Positions 13,729 to 15,069 of a DNA stretch of 15,069 bases are shown here, in pieces (positions within the stretch are counted from its first letter, which is position 1; each line of letters opens with the position of its first letter). Source of the DNA: a bacterium HR23 (lineage in GTDB: Bacteria; Chloroflexota; Dehalococcoidia; Lucifugimonadales; HRBIN23); assembly GCA_002923335.1 (NCBI GenBank), contig BEHZ01000030.1, forward strand, positions 1 through 15,069. The letters run 5' to 3'. The translations under genes were made by a program, and so were the position numbers. The notes beneath the pieces are model-generated. The model saw nothing but the letters and a program-made list of their open reading frames with translations. It searched no databases and had not been told where the DNA came from.

Positions 13729-14442
13729 CTAGCCCCCTTTCTGCTGGGCGGGATACATCTCCTTTTGGGTAAGACGGCACAGGAGGCTCTCCCACAGCCC
13801 CTCCCAGTCGTGGGAGGCCAGCAGGCGCTGGGTCTCCTCGCTCCCCAGGGCGTCTTGCCACGCCTGGGGGGAGGGGTGCACGCCCCGCCGACGCACCTCA
13901 CGGCGCAGACGGGCCACCATATCCAGAAAGACACCCCACTCGGGAGGGAGCAGGCGTTCCAGGCGCTCACGGACGAAGCGGGCGACGGCCGGGGAGAGGC
14001 CTTGGGTGGAGATCGCCACCGTGAGGGCCCCCCGCCGAAGGAGCGCAGGGGCTATCCAGGTGCACAGGTGAGGGGTATCTACCACGTTTAGCAACACCCC
14101 CTCCCGCCGGGCCTCCTCGGCGATACGGTGGGACAAAGCGTAGTCGGTGGTGGTGGCGGAGATGGCCAAGAAGGCCCCCCGCAAGTCCCCCTCCTGGTAG
14201 GGGCGCTGAAGGAGGGCTATGCGCCCTACCCCGGCCAGCGCCTGTAGCCCCGGGGTCGGGTGTGGGGTGATGACGGTGAGCACCGCCCCTGCCTCCATCA
14301 GCCCCTGGGCCTTCCGCTCTATCTCCTCCCCGGTGCCGATGAGGACGCACCGTCGTCCCCGCAGGTCCAGGAAGACGGGGTAGTAGGGGGTGGGCCTTCC
14401 CCCATCCTGCCCCGGTGTGGGCAATCCGTCGCTGTGTGCCAC
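13729..14442 (-). CDS. Precorrin-2 dehydrogenase / sirohydrochlorin ferrochelatase (Met8p/CysG-N type)
   Basis: This enzyme oxidises precorrin-2 with NAD+ and inserts iron, completing siroheme. The NAD-binding strand VLIGTGEEIERK (33-44) follows YYPVFLDLRGR. NVVDTPHLC contains the conserved Asp122, and IAPALLRRGALTVAISTQGLSPAVAR (127 onward) is the expected S/T-rich segment before the C-terminal dimer and helix region. I chose the GTG at 14442 (237 aa), with GGGAG 6 bp before it; a TTG at 14481 would lie inside the terminator loop. The nucleotide motif is GTGEE rather than the common GGG-x-V, a mild deviation. It is the first structural gene of the attenuator-controlled operon and ends 2 bp before the methyltransferase start. 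Confidence 0.88.
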   Translation of the reverse strand: MAHSDGLPTPGQDGGRPTPYYPVFLDLRGRRCVLIGTGEEIERKAQGLMEAGAVLTVITPHPTPGLQALAGVGRIALLQRPYQEGDLRGAFLAISATTTDYALSHRIAEEARREGVLLNVVDTPHLCTWIAPALLRRGALTVAISTQGLSPAVARFVRERLERLLPPEWGVFLDMVARLRREVRRRGVHPSPQAWQDALGSEETQRLLASHDWEGLWESLLCRLTQKEMYPAQQKGG

Positions 14443-14454
14443 CGTGCGCTCCCG

Positions 14455-14494
14455 AAAAAGAAAGGCCCCGCTCTGCGACAACGCCGAGCGGGGC
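14455..14494 (-). terminator. Attenuator terminator hairpin before the siroheme operon
   Basis: On the - strand, GCCCCGCTC (14494-14486) and GAGCGGGGC (14473-14465) form a perfect 9-bp stem with a 12-nt loop, followed by CTTTCTTTTT (14464-14455). The U-tract ends 1 nt before the GGGAG ribosome site of the first gene. It stands inside the operon leader, not after a gene, so it would act as an attenuator. Confidence 0.8.
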
Positions 14495-14522
14495 GTAGCG
14501 CTTCCCCTTCAGCGCTCGCCCC
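14490..14522 (-). promoter_or_regulatory. Antiterminator hairpin that competes with the terminator
   Basis: On the - strand GGGGCG (14522-14517) can pair with CGCCCC (14495-14490), stacked on AGCGCT/AGCGCT (14516-14511 with 14502-14497) around an 8-nt loop, with one bulged A. The 12-bp helix uses the 5' arm of the terminator (14494-14490), so both cannot form. The same GGGGC also pairs with CCCCT within hairpin 14518-14532, which would free the terminator. Three mutually exclusive pairings are directly visible. Confidence 0.6.
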
Positions 14523-14532
14523 TATGAGGGGC
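14518..14532 (-). repeat. First leader hairpin (GCCCCT / AGGGGC)
   Basis: On the - strand GCCCCT (14532-14527) pairs with AGGGGC (14523-14518) around a 3-nt loop. The 5' arm lies inside the last codons of the leader peptide and the 3' arm is also the 5' arm of the antiterminator, so this is the likely anti-antiterminator. Confidence 0.55.
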
Positions 14533-14569
14533 AACAACACTCGCAAATTCCTGAATACCAGATAACCAT
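14522..14569 (-). CDS. Cysteine-rich leader peptide (15 aa) of the siroheme/sulfite reductase operon
   Basis: ATG at 14569 opens a 16-codon frame, MVIWYSGICECCCPS-stop (TAG 14524-14522). Codons 9, 11, 12 and 13 are Cys (TGC GAG TGT TGT TGC). The last Cys codon runs into the 5' arm of hairpin 14518-14532. Four Cys in five codons is very unlikely by chance in this GC-rich DNA. The ribosome position would decide between antiterminator and terminator: stalling at Cys codons for lack of charged tRNA-Cys blocks the first hairpin and favours read-through; reaching the stop covers the antiterminator arm and favours termination. AAAGG lies about 10 bp before ATG; if the nearer promoter is used, the transcript is almost leaderless. 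Too short for homology; the role is inferred from layout. Confidence 0.7.
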   Translation of the reverse strand: MVIWYSGICECCCPS

Positions 14570-14579
14570 GTCAACTTTA

Positions 14580-14608
14580 CCTTTACCATCCGGGGCAAGG
14601 GGTGTCAA
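14580..14608 (-). promoter_or_regulatory. Candidate near promoter of the siroheme/sulfite reductase operon
   Basis: A perfect TTGACA (14608-14603, - strand) is 17 bp from TAAAGG (14585-14580, 3/6 to TATAAT). Transcription would begin about 4 nt before the leader-peptide ATG. A second TTGACA (14574-14569) overlaps that ATG and cannot serve the leader if the peptide is translated. Confidence 0.4.
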
Positions 14609-14631
14609 GGGGATAGGAACGGCCAATTGCC

Positions 14632-14660
14632 ATAATAAATGCCGGAGACATGTGCACATG
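14632..14660 (-). promoter_or_regulatory. Candidate distal promoter with 12-bp palindromic operator
   Basis: TATTAT (14637-14632, - strand, 5/6 to TATAAT) has no good -35. Instead a perfect palindrome CATGTGCACATG (14649-14660) covers the -35/spacer area, centred about 30 nt before the expected start. It could be the site of a dimeric regulator. The rest of the 155-bp stretch from 14570 to 14724 holds the nearer promoter and nothing else I can support. Confidence 0.35.
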
Positions 14661-14724
14661 CGGTAATGATAAGCATAGCGGGTCCTTTTTCTTCTGTTGA
14701 ACAGGTATTACCACGGCGATTTCG

Positions 14725-15069
14725 TCATCTACCCAGAGGGAGACCCACCCCACTCCAGTAGGGCACCGCCACCCCCAGCACCACGCCAAAGGCCACCACC
14801 GTCATCACCAGGCCGAAGGCCAAAATCTCCCCCGCTGTGAGATACCCCCGCTCATAGACCACCAGGGAAGAGGGGCTTTGGGCCGAGTAATAGAGGACGG
14901 CGTCCCCTGTGGTCATGACCGCCAGGCCCACCGCCCAGGGGTTGAGCCCCGCCTGCTGGGCCACACTCACCGCCACCGGCAGGGCCAGGGCCAGGAAGCC
15001 TACAATAGAGGGCACCGTTACCCGCACCACCACGGCGAACAGCATCAGGAGCGCCAGCACTCCCCAGCC
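14725..15069 (-). CDS. DASS/SLC13-type anion transporter, C-terminal part (5' end outside window)
   Basis: The last 114 residues are visible, entering at the right edge and ending with TGA at 14727-14725. Three or four hydrophobic segments are seen. The pattern VPSIVGFLALALPVAV, then MTTGDAVLYYSAQSPSSLVV, then GRGYLT-like spacing (ERGYLTAGEIL) and a final long helix fits the C-terminal half of the divalent anion:sodium symporter / ArsB-NhaD superfamily, whose members move sulfate, citrate or dicarboxylates across the cytoplasmic membrane. Lying just upstream of a sulfite-reduction operon on the same strand, sulfate or another sulfur oxyanion is an attractive substrate, but residues visible here do not decide it. 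No clear terminator is seen after its stop. Confidence 0.7.
   Translation of the reverse strand, partial: GWGVLALLMLFAVVVRVTVPSIVGFLALALPVAVSVAQQAGLNPWAVGLAVMTTGDAVLYYSAQSPSSLVVYERGYLTAGEILAFGLVMTVVAFGVVLGVAVPYWSGVGLPLGR

Noticed and set aside
14569..14574. TTGACA as the -35 box of the siroheme operon
   Set aside because: It overlaps the leader-peptide ATG (TTGACATGG), and no good -10 lies 16-18 bp downstream. If used, the Cys-rich peptide would not be made, so the upstream TTGACA at 14603-14608 is preferred.
14440..14600. A known metabolite riboswitch (SAM, cobalamin) in the siroheme operon leader
   Set aside because: The leader is short, has no recognisable conserved core of those classes, and its layout is fully explained by a leader peptide plus competing hairpins.
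1..15069. tRNA, rRNA, CRISPR arrays or insertion sequences
   Set aside because: No cloverleaf-like sequence, spaced repeat array or transposase motif was seen on either strand.

Overview
The window is GC-rich bacterial chromosome with tightly packed genes, frequent 4-bp start/stop overlaps, strong AGGAGG-type ribosome sites and regular use of GTG starts. Frequent AGG (Arg) and ATA (Ile) codons in a GC-rich background, plus the mix of pathways, suggest a thermophilic or Chloroflexota-like bacterium. That placement is inference; no rRNA or other marker is present to settle it.

Layout. (1) Bases 1-71 hold the last codons of an oligopeptide/dipeptide ABC-transporter permease. (2) Bases 93-5731 hold a compact phage-derived structural cluster on the + strand: a short HK97-fold-like major capsid protein, a small beta-rich protein, a fibre-like protein, two very small proteins, a head-tail adaptor-like protein, a beta-propeller/tail-hub fusion and a small OB-fold-like spike protein. 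A site of the form GAAC-N4-GTTC (Gram-positive LexA/SOS box) lies at its promoter. A four-helix membrane protein gene is embedded antisense inside it with its own, apparently leaderless, promoter. No terminase, portal, protease, tube, tape measure, lysis gene or integrase is present. (3) Bases 5752-6563 hold a metallo-beta-lactamase-fold hydrolase with its own promoter. (4) On the - strand, bases 10914 down to 6547 form a run proB-proA-rsmG-flippase-like membrane protein: proline synthesis, 16S rRNA methylation and an LPG-synthase-type transmembrane protein. (5) On the - strand, bases about 14637 down to 10938 form a sulfur-assimilation operon: Cys-rich leader peptide and attenuator, precorrin-2 dehydrogenase/ferrochelatase, uroporphyrinogen-III methyltransferase, a 36-residue CxxCxC mini-protein, and siroheme [4Fe-4S] sulfite reductase, closed by a terminator. 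(6) At the right edge lies the C-terminal end of a DASS/SLC13-type anion transporter.

The most notable system is the leader of operon (5). A 15-codon open frame (MVIWYSGICECCCPS) carries four Cys codons in a five-codon stretch. It runs straight into three hairpins whose arms can re-pair as a 12-bp antiterminator or as a 9-bp intrinsic terminator with a U-tract, placed directly before the first gene's ribosome site. This is the architecture of trp-type attenuation, with cysteine as the sensed amino acid, and it argues that the reductase works on sulfite for cysteine synthesis rather than on nitrite. The second notable item is the SOS-box-controlled, stripped-down capsid/hub cluster, which looks like a decayed prophage or a domesticated particle.
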